A stretch of DNA of 64,000 bases from Streptomyces sp. NBC_00690 (GCF_036226685.1 NZ_CP109009.1:4836001-4900000), one strand, 5' to 3'. Counted from the first letter of the stretch, positions 54,162-63,358 are shown. Numbers and translations: made by a program. Notes: a model not told the origin generated them from the letters alone.

Positions 54162-55874
54162 CTACTTGGCGTCCGCGTAGCACTTCACCACCGCGGTGGT
54201 GAAGGGAAACCTCACGGGCGTGTGGCCGAACGCCGTCCGACCCGCCAGCTCTCCGGCCTCCTGAATCGCCGCCACCACGCGCTCGGCCTCCTCCTGTGGG
54301 CAGTGCACGACCACTTCGTCGTGCTGGAAGAAGACCAACTCGGCGCACATTCCCGCGGTGGCCCGCCGAAGGGCCGCGAGCATCAGCAGCGCCCAGTCCG
54401 CCGCACTGCCCTGCACCACGAAGTTTCGGGTGAAGCGGCCCCGAGCCCGGGCGTTCGTGGAGGCGTACCCGGGGGTGAAATCGCCCGCAGCCCCGGACGA
54501 GCCGGGCATCGACATCGAATCCCCCGAGGGCGACGGGTCCTCCTGGGGGAGACCGGCCTCCCCGTCGTCATCGGAACCCACGGCGCGCGGGCTGGTCCGC
54601 CCGAGCCAGGTTCGTACGAGCCGGCCTTCCTCACCGGCCCTGGCCGCCTCGTCCACATAGGCCACGGCGGCGGGGAACCTCCGTCGCAGGGCCGCCAGAT
54701 TCTTGAGGCCGTCCCCCGAGGTCTGGCCGTAGATCGCCCCGAGGAGCGCCAACTTCGCATGTTCCCGATCGCCCGAGAAGGCGCGGTCGGACAGCAGTGC
54801 GTAGAGATCGCCCTTGTGGCCCGCTATCTCCATCAGCCCCGCATCACGAGAGATCGCGGCCAGCACACGCGGCTCCATCTGGTCGGCGTCCGCGACCACG
54901 AGCCGCCAGCCCTCGTCCGCCACCACCGCCCGTCTGATCACCTTCGGGATCTGCAGTGCGCCTCCGCCGTTGGTCGTCCAACGACCCGAGACCGTGCCGC
55001 CCGGCAGATATCCGGGCCTGAAGCGCCCGTCCCGCACCCAGTCCTGAAGCCAGCTCCACCCATGGGCGACCCAGATCCGGTACAGCTTCTTGTACTCGAT
55101 CAACGGGCGGACCGCTGGATGGTCGATCTCCTCCAGTTCCCACCGCCGGGTGGAGCGCACCTTCACTCCCGCCTGAGAGAACGCCTTCACCACGTCCGCC
55201 GGGAGATCCGGTCGCACCCGTCGGCCGAAGGCCCGCGATACCTCGTCTGCCAGCACGGCGAGGCGGCGGGGCTCTCCACCTCCCGCATACCGCTCGCCCA
55301 GCAGGTCGTGCAGGACCTGGCGGTGCACGTCCGCGCGCCAGGGCAGCCCTGCGCGGTTCATCTCGGCGGCCACCAGCATGCCGGCCGACTCCGCGGCCGT
55401 CAGCAGTCGCATCCGCCCCGGATGCTCGGCCGCGTCATGCCGGCGCAACTGGTCCCCGTACACCTCCAGCAGCGATTCCAGAGGCACCGTCACGGGCTGC
55501 GGTTCGAACAGGGAGGACTGCGAGCCGGGCTCGGCTGTGCGCTGCGGCGGGTCGGCCGGGACCGGACCGTTGTGCAGCCGGGCGAGGGCGGCGGCGGCTG
55601 AACGTGGTTCACCCAGCCGTCCTTCATGGCCGAGCAGAAGTTGTTCCGCGCCCTCGATGTCGTAGCACCGCTCCACGCGGACTCCGGCCGACAGTAGACG
55701 GGGGTAGATCTCCGCCGTCGATCGCCAGACCCATCGATCGACCTCCGGCCGTGATCGCACCGCCGTGATCAGATCGGGCTCGTCGACGACGGGCCCCGCG
55801 GGCAGCCCATCGGGGCGGAGGGGGACCAGCCGTGCTCCGTCCCCCTCCGTCGCCAGTGCCCAGCGTCCGTCCAT
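54162..55874 (-). CDS. PolA-type DNA polymerase
   Basis: A 570-residue family-A polymerase, shorter than PolI and without the 5' nuclease. Motif A reads DADQMEPR (usual DYSQIELR; the catalytic Asp is kept but Tyr-Ser is Ala-Asp). Motif B is REHAKLALLGAIYGQTSG and motif C is FFQHDEVVVHC with the HDE dyad. The N-terminal about 150 residues are an exonuclease-like domain in which only CYDIEG suggests a DxE motif, so proofreading is doubtful. An insert between motifs B and C (DDDGEAGLPQEDPSPSGD) is acidic and disordered. Probably a repair or accessory polymerase. No ribosome-binding site is clear before the ATG. Confidence 0.88.
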   Translation of the reverse strand: MDGRWALATEGDGARLVPLRPDGLPAGPVVDEPDLITAVRSRPEVDRWVWRSTAEIYPRLLSAGVRVERCYDIEGAEQLLLGHEGRLGEPRSAAAALARLHNGPVPADPPQRTAEPGSQSSLFEPQPVTVPLESLLEVYGDQLRRHDAAEHPGRMRLLTAAESAGMLVAAEMNRAGLPWRADVHRQVLHDLLGERYAGGGEPRRLAVLADEVSRAFGRRVRPDLPADVVKAFSQAGVKVRSTRRWELEEIDHPAVRPLIEYKKLYRIWVAHGWSWLQDWVRDGRFRPGYLPGGTVSGRWTTNGGGALQIPKVIRRAVVADEGWRLVVADADQMEPRVLAAISRDAGLMEIAGHKGDLYALLSDRAFSGDREHAKLALLGAIYGQTSGDGLKNLAALRRRFPAAVAYVDEAARAGEEGRLVRTWLGRTSPRAVGSDDDGEAGLPQEDPSPSGDSMSMPGSSGAAGDFTPGYASTNARARGRFTRNFVVQGSAADWALLMLAALRRATAGMCAELVFFQHDEVVVHCPQEEAERVVAAIQEAGELAGRTAFGHTPVRFPFTTAVVKCYADAK

Positions 55875-56046
55875 GGGTCTGAGTCTGGCAGCAGGGTCTG
55901 ACAGAGCAGGGGTGCGCCGCGTGGCCGCGGGTGGCTCGGATCGAGGTCGGGCGAGCCGGACACCCGAGTGCTCGCCTTCCCCTCCTGTACGGGGGCTCCC
56001 GGACCATCCGGTGCGCTCATGGCTCGGTGGAGGGTCCCGATCCGGG

Positions 56047-56604
56047 TCAGTCGAGGTTCCGCATCACTCGGGCTGGGTTGCCCACCGCGAGCACTCCGGC
56101 GGGTAGGTCCTTGGTCACCACCGAGCCCGCGCCCACGACCGTGTTCTCCCCGATCGAGACTCCGGGACAGACGATCACCCCGCCGCCCAGCCAGACGTTG
56201 TCTTCGATGGTGATCGGCTCGCCCTTCTCCCAGCCCTCCTTGCGGCGGGCTGCGTTCAACTCATGTGTCGGGGTCAGAAGCTGTACGTTCGGGCCCATTT
56301 GCACATGGGATCCGATGGCGATGGGTGCGGCATCGAGGAACACGGCGTTGAAATTCACGAAGACGTGGTCCCCGATGGAGATATGGCTGCCGTAGTCGCA
56401 TTGGAACGGCGGTCGGATCAATACCCCTTCGCCCATCGAGCCGAGCAGCTCGGACAGGATCGCCGTCCGTTCGTCGGGCTTCGCTCCGCCTGCTCCGTTG
56501 TAGGCCGCACACAGCTCGAAGCGGCGCTGATTGTCCGCGATCAACTCGGCGTCCTGGGGCAGATACCAGTCACCTGCGAGCATCCGTTGCTTGTTCTCTC
56601 CCAT
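56047..56604 (-). CDS. Sugar O-acetyltransferase (maltose/galactoside type)
   Basis: A 185-residue left-handed beta-helix acetyltransferase using acetyl-CoA. The N-terminal MLAGDWYLPQDAEL is the Mac domain, followed by hexapeptide repeats (IGDHVFVNFNAVFLD, IEDNVWLGGGVIVCPGVSIG) and the catalytic histidine in TPTHELNAARR. AGGAGG seven bases before the ATG at 56604 fixes the start. The acceptor sugar is unknown. Confidence 0.93.
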   Translation of the reverse strand: MGENKQRMLAGDWYLPQDAELIADNQRRFELCAAYNGAGGAKPDERTAILSELLGSMGEGVLIRPPFQCDYGSHISIGDHVFVNFNAVFLDAAPIAIGSHVQMGPNVQLLTPTHELNAARRKEGWEKGEPITIEDNVWLGGGVIVCPGVSIGENTVVGAGSVVTKDLPAGVLAVGNPARVMRNLD

Positions 56605-56744
56605 GCGTGAGCCTCCTGACTCCGAAAGCAAAAACGTTTGGGGTGCCAGATTTACTGCATGGAGTGTCCATTCTGGTCCCCGATGGGTCATGCGGATCTC
56701 TAGGATTGACCATGTCTGTCTGATGCAACCAGGGGTGGGGGATC

Positions 56745-57395
56745 ATGGCGCGCGCCATGCGCAGAACCGTACGCGGTGCTGGTATCGGTGTTGTTGCGGT
56801 AGGGCTGTTGGCCGGCTGTTCGGCCGGGACGGAACCGAAACCCGATCGGCCGGTCGGCAATGCGCAGAAGGAATCGGCGACGAGCAGTCCAACCGCGAAG
56901 GCCGTCGTGGCAGGGGGGAAGGTCGGGATCAAGGGTTCGCCCTGTGAACTGCCCGTCTCCTTTGACCACGCCGCCGATTGGACCGCCGAGGCGGTGAAAG
57001 AGGACACCCAGTTCGGGCTGACCTCCATGGGTCCGGTCACGCTCAAGTGCGAGATCGACGCCAAACCGGCTGGAATCGTGGGCTTTCTGCGGATCTGGGT
57101 CGGCGGGAAGGCGGGAGACGATCCGAACGCGGTGTTGAAGGAGTTCGTCGCGGAGAACGCCAAGGATCGCAAGAGTGAGGTGTTCACGAAGGGGATGGCA
57201 GGGGAGTTCAAGGTGGCGGAGGTGAGTTACCTGAACGTCAATGAGTTCCTGGACACCCCCAGGAAGGAACGGGCCTTCGCGTTCTCCACACCCAAGGGTG
57301 TAGTTGTGTTCGATTTGGGGGGAATGGACTCGTCGGAACACGACGCGATGCTGCCCGCCTATGAACTGGCGAGGAAAACGCTCACCTCCAACTGA
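56745..57395 (+). CDS. Secreted lipoprotein (DUF3558-like)
   Basis: A 216-residue lipoprotein. GAGIGVVAVGLLAGC is the signal and lipobox (Cys25). The mature domain has two cysteines (SPCELP and LKCEID) and a mixed alpha/beta pattern ending in MLPAYELARKTLTS. It resembles actinobacterial DUF3558-type lipoproteins. GGTGGGGGA precedes the ATG. Function unknown. Confidence 0.8.
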   Translation: MARAMRRTVRGAGIGVVAVGLLAGCSAGTEPKPDRPVGNAQKESATSSPTAKAVVAGGKVGIKGSPCELPVSFDHAADWTAEAVKEDTQFGLTSMGPVTLKCEIDAKPAGIVGFLRIWVGGKAGDDPNAVLKEFVAENAKDRKSEVFTKGMAGEFKVAEVSYLNVNEFLDTPRKERAFAFSTPKGVVVFDLGGMDSSEHDAMLPAYELARKTLTSN

Positions 57396-57400
57396 AATCC

Positions 57401-57430
57401 GACAGCGAGGGGCCTGTGCCCCTCGCTGTC
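57401..57430 (+). terminator. 12-bp hairpin after the lipoprotein gene
   Basis: The arms GACAGCGAGGGG (57401-57412) and CCCCTCGCTGTC (57419-57430) pair perfectly with a 6-base loop, five bases past the stop. Confidence 0.88.
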
Positions 57431-57812
57431 TTCCGTTCCCGCATCAGGTCGGGAATGCGGGCAGCGGCCCTTCGGCCCCCGCTCTCACGACTCGCGAACG
57501 GTCCGAACGGCCTCTTCCGTGATCCCGCCCTCGGTATCGGTGCAGCCGACCCTGTGGCCGTGGACCGCATGGCACGGACGTTTCCCTTGACGCACGGGTG
57601 CCGCTCTTGAAGGCGTACGTCCTTTCTCCTGCGTGGTCCGATCGCGTCACGCGAAAAGATATCCACAGGCTGTGGACGAATTGGGTGGTTCGACAGCACA
57701 GCCGTCTACCGTGGCTTGTGTGGGAGGGCACCCCCCGCCTCCGCTGGAGCCGGACCGCAGGGCATGGACCGGCTTCCACCTGCGATGATCGTGGACAAAG
57801 GAGGTGAAGGCC
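57431..57812. other. Spacer before the DUF2786 gene
   Basis: No gene seen. It contains the inverted pair of DnaA-like boxes at 57659-57679 and, at its end, the GGAGG used by the DUF2786 gene. Confidence 0.5.
57659..57679. promoter_or_regulatory. Inverted pair of DnaA-box-like sequences
   Basis: ATATCCACA (57659-57667) and, on the other strand, TCGTCCACA (57671-57679) face each other with three bases between. Each differs from TTGTCCACA at one or two positions. They lie about 135-155 bases before the DUF2786 start. Confidence 0.4.
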
Positions 57813-58919
57813 GTGACTGTGCTGGGCGACGCGCTGGCCACTGCGCTGTACGGGGAGGACGACGCCTCCTTGGATCGGGCTGCCTCCCTGCTGGCAGCCG
57901 ATCCTGGTACGGACGCCTTCCTTGAGCGACGTGGCGCGGAGTTCGTCCGTCAGGCATGGGAGCGCGGCTGGCAGCCCGCGGACCTTCTGCGACTCGTCCG
58001 ACGTGAACTGACCGAGCCGCACATCCGGCTGCTCGGCGCCCTCGTCCTCGCCGAGACCGGAAGCTATGCCGCCCTTCCTCCGCGCTGGGCGGCGCAGCTG
58101 GCGGAGCTGGACGGGGCGGGGTGGCGGGCGGACCGTTTCTCGCGGGCCACAGCCGTGTTGGAGCTCTATCGAGTCCTGGTCCGCCTCCCGTCGATCGAAC
58201 CGGTGGGCCCGGTGCCCGGGGAGCCGTTCGTCGCACCCTCGGGATACGAACCCCGCATGCTGAACCGCATACGTGCGCTCCTGGCCAAGGCGGAAGCGAC
58301 GACGTACCCCGATGAAGCGGAGGCGCTCACCGCCAAGGCGCAGGAGCTGATGTCCCGTCACAGTGTCGACGATGCGTCCCTGGCCCCGAAGTCCACGGTG
58401 CCGTCCGCCTGTCGCATCGGAGTGGATCCGCCCTATGAGACGGCGAAGGCCATCCTGCTCGATGCGGCGGCCTCGGCGAACCGCTGTCGCGCGGTGTGGA
58501 ACAGCACCTTCGAGTTCTCCACCGTGGTCGGGTTCGAGGGGGACCTGGAATCGGTCGAGTTGCTGTACACCTCGCTGCTCGTCCAGGGCACGGCCGCGAT
58601 GGCGCGCGCCGAAGGAGCGCAGCGAGCGGGTGGACGCAAGCGTACGAAGACGTTCCGTCAGTCCTTCCTCATGGCGTACGCGGCACGGCTGGGGGAGCGC
58701 CTCGCCGCAGTCGCACAGGGGGTGTCCGCGCCACAAGACCTGCTCCCTGTCCTGGCCACCCGCGAAGTCGCCGTGACGGCTCGTACCGACGAACTGTTTC
58801 CGCGTACGACGACGACCCGCGTACGCGGTGTCACCGATGAGGCGGGCTGGCTGCACGGCCGGGCCGCGGCGGATGAGGCCCGTGTGTCACCCGAGCGACG
58901 GAAGCTGCCGCACGGTTAG
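57813..58919 (+). CDS. DUF2786-domain protein
   Basis: A 368-residue protein. The DUF2786 signature MLNRIRALLAKAEATTYPDEAEALTAKAQELM (about 150-185) occurs in many phage and actinobacterial proteins of unknown function. An N-terminal helical domain precedes it, and a conserved region (DPPYETAKAILLDAAASANRC, FEGDLESVELLYTSL) follows. No membrane segment or catalytic motif is evident. The GTG at 57813 is preferred to the GTG at 57804, which overlaps the GGAGGT Shine-Dalgarno. Confidence 0.85.
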   Translation: MTVLGDALATALYGEDDASLDRAASLLAADPGTDAFLERRGAEFVRQAWERGWQPADLLRLVRRELTEPHIRLLGALVLAETGSYAALPPRWAAQLAELDGAGWRADRFSRATAVLELYRVLVRLPSIEPVGPVPGEPFVAPSGYEPRMLNRIRALLAKAEATTYPDEAEALTAKAQELMSRHSVDDASLAPKSTVPSACRIGVDPPYETAKAILLDAAASANRCRAVWNSTFEFSTVVGFEGDLESVELLYTSLLVQGTAAMARAEGAQRAGGRKRTKTFRQSFLMAYAARLGERLAAVAQGVSAPQDLLPVLATREVAVTARTDELFPRTTTTRVRGVTDEAGWLHGRAAADEARVSPERRKLPHG

Positions 58920-58979
58920 TACCGGCATTCCGTGCGCGGGAATCGGTTGATAAGTGTCCAAAGTGGCTAATCTCACCCC

Positions 58980-61022
58980 ATGACCTGGCTTCGAGCCCTC
59001 AAGGACACCACCCGCTCCGGGCTCACGCTCGAACGGCACCGGCTCGAACCTCTCGTCGCCTTGCGCGGGGCCGTCGGACTGGCCCTGGTTGTGGGGACCG
59101 CCCTCGCCCTCTTCGGTCCAGTCGTCGCCGTCAGCTCGGCGTTCGGTGCGTTCCAGGCCGCGATCGCCACGCTTCAGCGCAGCTGGCGCCCTCGTCCCGT
59201 ACTCGCCCTGATCTCCGGGGGCACGCTCGCCGTCTCCACCTTCATCGGCTATCTGGTCGGCTTTCAACTCCCCCTGTTCGTCGCGCTCCTCTTTCTCTGG
59301 ACCTTCGCCGCCGGTCTCGCATGGGCGATCGGCCCCACGACCGGAATCATCGCCGCATCCAATGTCGCGATCATGCTGGTCACCGTCACGCTCCCCACCT
59401 CGGTGGCGACGGCCGCCGGCCATGCGGCCATGATCGCGGTGGGAGGGCTGGTCCAGGCCGCGCTGATCGTCCTGTTCCCCGTACGGCGCTGGGGCGCCCA
59501 GCGCGACGCGCTCGCCGACGCGCTCGCGGCCGAAGCCGACTACGCGCGGCGGCTGCGTCACGACCCCACCGCGTCCTTCGACCCCGGTCCGCTGATGGTC
59601 GCCCGCAGCGCCGCCGCCGTCACGCCTCGCGAAGCCCGCCGCAGACCAGCGGAACTGCGCGGCACCCGGGCCGTCGCCGAGCGGATCAGACCCGTACTTG
59701 CCTCGCTCGCCGATCCCGCCGTCGGTGCATCGCCCGAGGGCCCGGAACGCGAGCGGGTCCGGGACGTGTTGGCCGCAGCCGCAGCCCTCCTCGACGCGGC
59801 GGCCCGAGCCGTCCGCTACGGCGTACCCGTCCGCATGCCGGCGGGGGCGATGGCCGCGCTCAAAACCCCGGACACCGTCACCGTCCTGAGCGGTCCGCCG
59901 CGGCGAGCGGCGCTGCGGCTCGTCGCCCTGCTCGACGACGTGGTGGAGGAAGCCGAAGGGGACGGCACCGAGGAAGGGCCCATTCGCGACCGGCCGTCCC
60001 TACTGAGCCTGCTCCCCGGAGCCTTGCGTTCCGTGCGGGGCGAACTGCGTTGGAGCTCGCCCGTGCTGCGGCACGCCATCCGGGTCTCGGTGGTGGTGTG
60101 TGCCGGATACGTCCTCGGTGCGGCGCTCTCCCTCGGACACGGCTACTGGGCGCCGATGACCTCGGTCATGGTGATGCGGCCCGACTTCTCACAGACGTAC
60201 TCCCGTTCCGTGGCCCGCTTCGGCGGCACCCTCGTCGGGGTCGGTCTGGCCACGGCCGTCGAGCAGGTCGCCCACCCTGGGGTGGCGATCTCCTGCGCAC
60301 TCGCCATCCTGTGCGCCTTCGGCATGTACCTCGTCATGCGAACCGGATACGTCGCCTCCAACATCTGCACGTCCGCCTATGTGGTCTTCCTCCTGGGCAT
60401 GGCGGGCGAGGAAGCGGGACAGACCGTCCCCGAACGCGTGCTGCTGACCCTGCTCGGCGGCCTGCTCGCGATGCTGGCGTACGCCCTCTACCCCGCGTGG
60501 GAGACCCCCCGGCTCCGCAATCGGCTCGCGGACTGGCTGATGGCGGACTGCCGCTATGCAGCGGCTGTCGTCGACCACTACGCCAACCCCGCGGACCGCC
60601 CCGGTGAGGATCTGCGGCAGTCGCTGCTCGATGCCCGTGATGCCCGGATCGCCTGGCAGGAGGCACTGGCCCGGGCGATCCATGAACCGGTGCGCGCCAG
60701 GGGGCTCACCCGGGCGGCTGCCGAGTCCGCGGATCACGCGTTGGGACAGTTCGGCCGGGGGGCGATGCTGATGGAGGCCCATCTGCCCGAGCACGGCGCG
60801 GTGCCCGTTCCGCCCGCTGCGGAGCTCGCCGATGCGCTGCGCAGGGACGGCGAGCGGGCGTCGCGGGCGGTCAAGGAGCGTCGCAGCTTGAACTGGGACC
60901 GGGTCCAGCAGGCGCTGGCCGCTTGGGATGACGATCACCCCGTGTTGGGGAGCGGAACGGTCCTCCTCACCGAGGCGCTGAAGGAGTTGACCACAGCGCT
61001 CGACGAAGGAGTTCGAAGGTGA
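58980..61022 (+). CDS. FUSC/YccS-family transporter
   Basis: A 680-residue membrane protein. Two hydrophobic blocks (about 30-165 and 360-510, five to six helices each) flank a cytoplasmic domain, and a long helical C-terminal domain follows, the layout of FUSC/AaeB aromatic-acid exporters. GHGYWAPMTSVMVMRPDFSQTYSRSVARFGGT is the conserved FUSC signature. TTGATA (58947) and TAATCT (58968, spacer 15) just before the ATG suggest a near-leaderless transcript. Substrate unknown. Confidence 0.85.
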   Translation: MTWLRALKDTTRSGLTLERHRLEPLVALRGAVGLALVVGTALALFGPVVAVSSAFGAFQAAIATLQRSWRPRPVLALISGGTLAVSTFIGYLVGFQLPLFVALLFLWTFAAGLAWAIGPTTGIIAASNVAIMLVTVTLPTSVATAAGHAAMIAVGGLVQAALIVLFPVRRWGAQRDALADALAAEADYARRLRHDPTASFDPGPLMVARSAAAVTPREARRRPAELRGTRAVAERIRPVLASLADPAVGASPEGPERERVRDVLAAAAALLDAAARAVRYGVPVRMPAGAMAALKTPDTVTVLSGPPRRAALRLVALLDDVVEEAEGDGTEEGPIRDRPSLLSLLPGALRSVRGELRWSSPVLRHAIRVSVVVCAGYVLGAALSLGHGYWAPMTSVMVMRPDFSQTYSRSVARFGGTLVGVGLATAVEQVAHPGVAISCALAILCAFGMYLVMRTGYVASNICTSAYVVFLLGMAGEEAGQTVPERVLLTLLGGLLAMLAYALYPAWETPRLRNRLADWLMADCRYAAAVVDHYANPADRPGEDLRQSLLDARDARIAWQEALARAIHEPVRARGLTRAAAESADHALGQFGRGAMLMEAHLPEHGAVPVPPAAELADALRRDGERASRAVKERRSLNWDRVQQALAAWDDDHPVLGSGTVLLTEALKELTTALDEGVRR

Positions 61023-61051
61023 GGGCCTCAAGAGAAGGACAGAAGATGGCG

Positions 61052-61615
61052 CTAGCCAGTCGGCAGGGCTTGTTCTGCCGCCCTCAGAAGGGTGTCCTTC
61101 GGGCCGGCGGCCCAGGAGATCACCAGTGTGGCGCCGTCGCCGGACTCGATCCTGCCGATGGTCCGCTTGGTGTTCCCGTCGACGCACTTCAAAGTCAAGG
61201 TCAACGGCGAGGTTGGCAACGGCGAGGTTGGCAACGGCGAGGTTGGCGACGACGCGGTTGGCAACGGGGATGCTGACGCCGACGTACGGTGATCGGCCAC
61301 TTCGCCCGTGCATGCCCGACCTTCGGTGACGAGGGCGGCCTTTCGGCCCGTGATGGCCAGGTCCACCTTCTTGCCCCCGGTCGTGCCCGTCCAGGCACCC
61401 TCCACGCGTGCGATGTCGGGATCGTCGGCGCCCTGCTGCTCGCCCTCCAGTTCCGTGCCGCCCGTGGTGTTCGAGTCCGCTGAAGTCCAGGGTGTGGGCT
61501 GTTTGCCGCGCTGAGGGCCGGTGTTGTCACCTCGGTCGTCACCGCTGCAGCCGGTGGTGAGGAGAAGGGCTGCCGAGGCCAGGACCGATGCCGCTGCGGA
61601 AGAACGTCTGCGCAC
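61052..61615 (-). CDS. Lipoprotein with pentapeptide repeat linker
   Basis: A 187-residue lipoprotein. VRRRSSAAASVLASAALLL leads into lipobox TTGC (Cys23). An acidic N-terminal linker, a small domain (EGAWTGTTGGKKVDLAITG; ACTGEVAD) and a C-terminal strand (LKCVDGNTKRTIGRIESGDG) are interrupted by about five SPLPT-type pentapeptides encoded by 15-bp DNA repeats. The GTG at 61615 has AGAGGGG upstream. Function unknown. It is convergent with the FUSC gene. Confidence 0.78.
   Translation of the reverse strand: MRRRSSAAASVLASAALLLTTGCSGDDRGDNTGPQRGKQPTPWTSADSNTTGGTELEGEQQGADDPDIARVEGAWTGTTGGKKVDLAITGRKAALVTEGRACTGEVADHRTSASASPLPTASSPTSPLPTSPLPTSPLTLTLKCVDGNTKRTIGRIESGDGATLVISWAAGPKDTLLRAAEQALPTG
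61200..61274 (-). repeat. 15-bp x5 in-frame tandem repeat
   Basis: Five 15-base units start at 61200, 61215, 61230, 61245 and 61260; the second and third are identical. They encode an SPLPT-type linker inside the lipoprotein gene, so copy-number change would keep the frame. Confidence 0.9.
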
Positions 61616-62117
61616 GTCACCGCCCCTCTGGGATATCTTCGCTGACCGCGCCAAGCTATCAGGGGCTCTCTTGAGCTCGATCCGGAAAGTGCATCCGGAG
61701 GGCCGTCCGGAAGGTGCGCCGGCGAGGGCAGCGAGAGAGCATGGCCGTGCACCTGCACGCCCGTCGGCGCCCCTGCCCGGAGGGGTGGTCGCCACGGTCC
61801 GTACTCCCGTATCGGGCCGGGCGGTGCACATTGCCTTCTCGATCGGTGCACGGTGCGTTGGGGTGTTCCGAGTACGCTGCACACTCAAGGCCCGAACGCG
61901 AAAGCCGTCCAGCGTCGGGACCTGCCCCTCGGTCCATCGGGCCGGCGGAGAACCACGAAGCCAAAGATCACACTCGGACGGTGAACTCCAACGTCCCCTC
62001 ATCCGTAATGGGTTGGGGCTGTAACCGAAGCAATACCCCGCGTGCACGTGCATCTGCGCGTGCCAACGCTTATGCATTCGCACGTGAAACACAGCTATGA
62101 TCCGGGACAGTTGACAC
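61616..62117. other. Divergent spacer, 502 bases
   Basis: No supported gene. Its right end, less GC-rich than the rest, carries the TGCACGTGCA element and another CACGTG at 62081-62086, about 35-75 bases before the DUF397 start. Confidence 0.5.
62041..62057 (+). promoter_or_regulatory. 17-bp element with TGCACGTGCA, copy 1
   Basis: CGTGCACGTGCATCTGC contains the perfect 10-base palindrome TGCACGTGCA (62043-62052). The same 17 bases occur inverted at 63462-63478 in the HATPase/HTH intergenic region. A candidate operator of the HTH protein. Confidence 0.55.
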
Positions 62118-62387
62118 ATGCACCTTGTACCCCGGGAGCGACTCGTGCACCACGCGTACAACGGCATGGCGGCCACAGAGCTCCATGGGGTCGTCTGGCA
62201 GAAGAGCCGACACAGCAACTCCCAAGGATCATGCGTGGAGTTCGCCAGACTGCCCGGTGGGGGCGTCGCCATGCGCAACTCCCGCCATCCCGACGGCCCC
62301 GCGCTCGTCTATACGCCTGCCGAGATAGAGGCGATGTTGTTGGGCGTCAAGGACGGGGAGTTCGACCATCTGATCGCGGGGAGCTGA
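62118..62387 (+). CDS. DUF397 protein
   Basis: An 89-residue small acidic protein. VVWQKSRHSNSQGSCVEFARL and VAMRNSRHPDGPALVYTPAEI are the DUF397 hallmarks. DUF397 genes accompany HTH/DUF5753 regulators and HATPase anti-sigma-like genes in WhiJ-type clusters that affect development. The ATG at 62118 is uncertain; Met17 (62166) is nearer the usual family start, and neither has a good ribosome-binding site. Confidence 0.85.
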   Translation: MHLVPRERLVHHAYNGMAATELHGVVWQKSRHSNSQGSCVEFARLPGGGVAMRNSRHPDGPALVYTPAEIEAMLLGVKDGEFDHLIAGS

Positions 62388-62851
62388 TCCCGCATCGCCC
62401 AGGGTCCACCAACCCTCCTTGCGCACAGGGGAGTTGGAGGGCCTTACGGTGGGGCCGCCCATGACTCCCGCGGCGCCGCAGAACGGAATCCCGGTCGGGC
62501 ACACCGGCGTGTGGTCGCAGGTGGCGTCGCCACCTGCGGTCGCCGCCGGTGCACCCGCCGCCGAGTGGACCGGTGCACCCGCCGTCGGACGAGGATGTTG
62601 TGGGGGAGTCGTGAGCCATGGGGCGGTTCCGGGAGCCCGCCGCGCGCCGCTGCCATGGACCGCGCTCCGGTCGGCGCTGATACGCGCCGTCATCTGACAA
62701 CGCGCGCCGCCGGTCGCCGCTGCTGAAGCCACGGTCGAGCACTGCTGAGGATGCATCAGATCCGATCGAGTGCCCGCGGATGGAGAGAAGCGGGCCCGCC
62801 CCCCGAAAGCCGGGCCCGCTCCCCGGCTTGTCGGCCCGGTCCTGTACCGGC
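62388..62851. other. Spacer between DUF397 and HATPase genes, 464 bases
   Basis: A plus-strand frame from 62461 (PQNGIPVGHTGVW...) has gene-like codon use but no homology-like motif and no ribosome-binding site, so it is only a possible remnant. An 11-bp inverted repeat with a 1-base centre lies at 62516-62538. Confidence 0.5.
62789..62820 (-). terminator. 10-bp hairpin after the HATPase gene
   Basis: The arms AGCGGGCCCG (62789-62798) and CGGGCCCGCT (62811-62820) with a 12-base loop lie 31 bases past the HATPase stop codon. Confidence 0.75.
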
Positions 62852-63358
62852 TCAGTGCAGCTGGAACAGGGCCCACACGACTTTGCCGTGCAGGGCCCCC
62901 GCGAGCGGATGCCACCCCCAGCTGTCGCTGAAGGAGTCCACCAGGAACAGGCCCCGGCCGGATTCGGCCGTGCCGCGGGGGTCTGGGAACGGCACATCGT
63001 CGTCGAACGGCGTGCCGGGGGTCTCGGGGCTCGGGTCGCGCACCGCGCACACCAGACGTCCGGGCCAGCGCAGCAAGTGCAGTCGTACCGGCGGGTGTTG
63101 GGCGTCGTCGGCCGCATCTTCGGGCAGTGCGTGCCGGAGGGCGTTGGTGACCAGTTCGGAGACGACGAGGGACACATCGTCGAAGCGCTCGCTCAGTTCC
63201 CACTGTTGGAGTGTCGACTTGGTGAAGTGCCGTGCTCCGCGGACCGCTTCATAGCGGGCGGACAGCGAACACGAGGCCGAGCTTGAGACCCGTGAGGGAC
63301 CCGTCGGTGGAAGGCCCTGCCTTAACGGCTTGAGCATGGTCGATCCATTCGTTCCCAT
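62852..63358 (-). CDS. RsbW-like HATPase protein
   Basis: A 168-residue GHKL ATPase of the anti-sigma-kinase-like group. The N-box SLVVSELVTNALRHA is intact with its Asn, G1 is in AVRDPSPETP and G2 is in GRGLFLVD. Such proteins sit next to HTH/DUF5753 and DUF397 genes (WhiJ-type or AbaA-type loci), and their targets are mostly unknown. The ATG at 63358 has GGGAG nine bases upstream; longer frames are not supported. It is divergent from the HTH gene across the second copy of the 17-bp element. Confidence 0.88.
   Translation of the reverse strand: MGTNGSTMLKPLRQGLPPTGPSRVSSSASCSLSARYEAVRGARHFTKSTLQQWELSERFDDVSLVVSELVTNALRHALPEDAADDAQHPPVRLHLLRWPGRLVCAVRDPSPETPGTPFDDDVPFPDPRGTAESGRGLFLVDSFSDSWGWHPLAGALHGKVVWALFQLH

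Noticed and set aside
62111..62116. TTGACA as a -35 box just before the DUF397 ATG
   Set aside because: No plausible -10 hexamer at 16-19 bases downstream; using it would also force a later start.
62461..62697. Small frame between DUF397 and HATPase genes
   Set aside because: No ribosome-binding site and no domain; only noted as a possible remnant.
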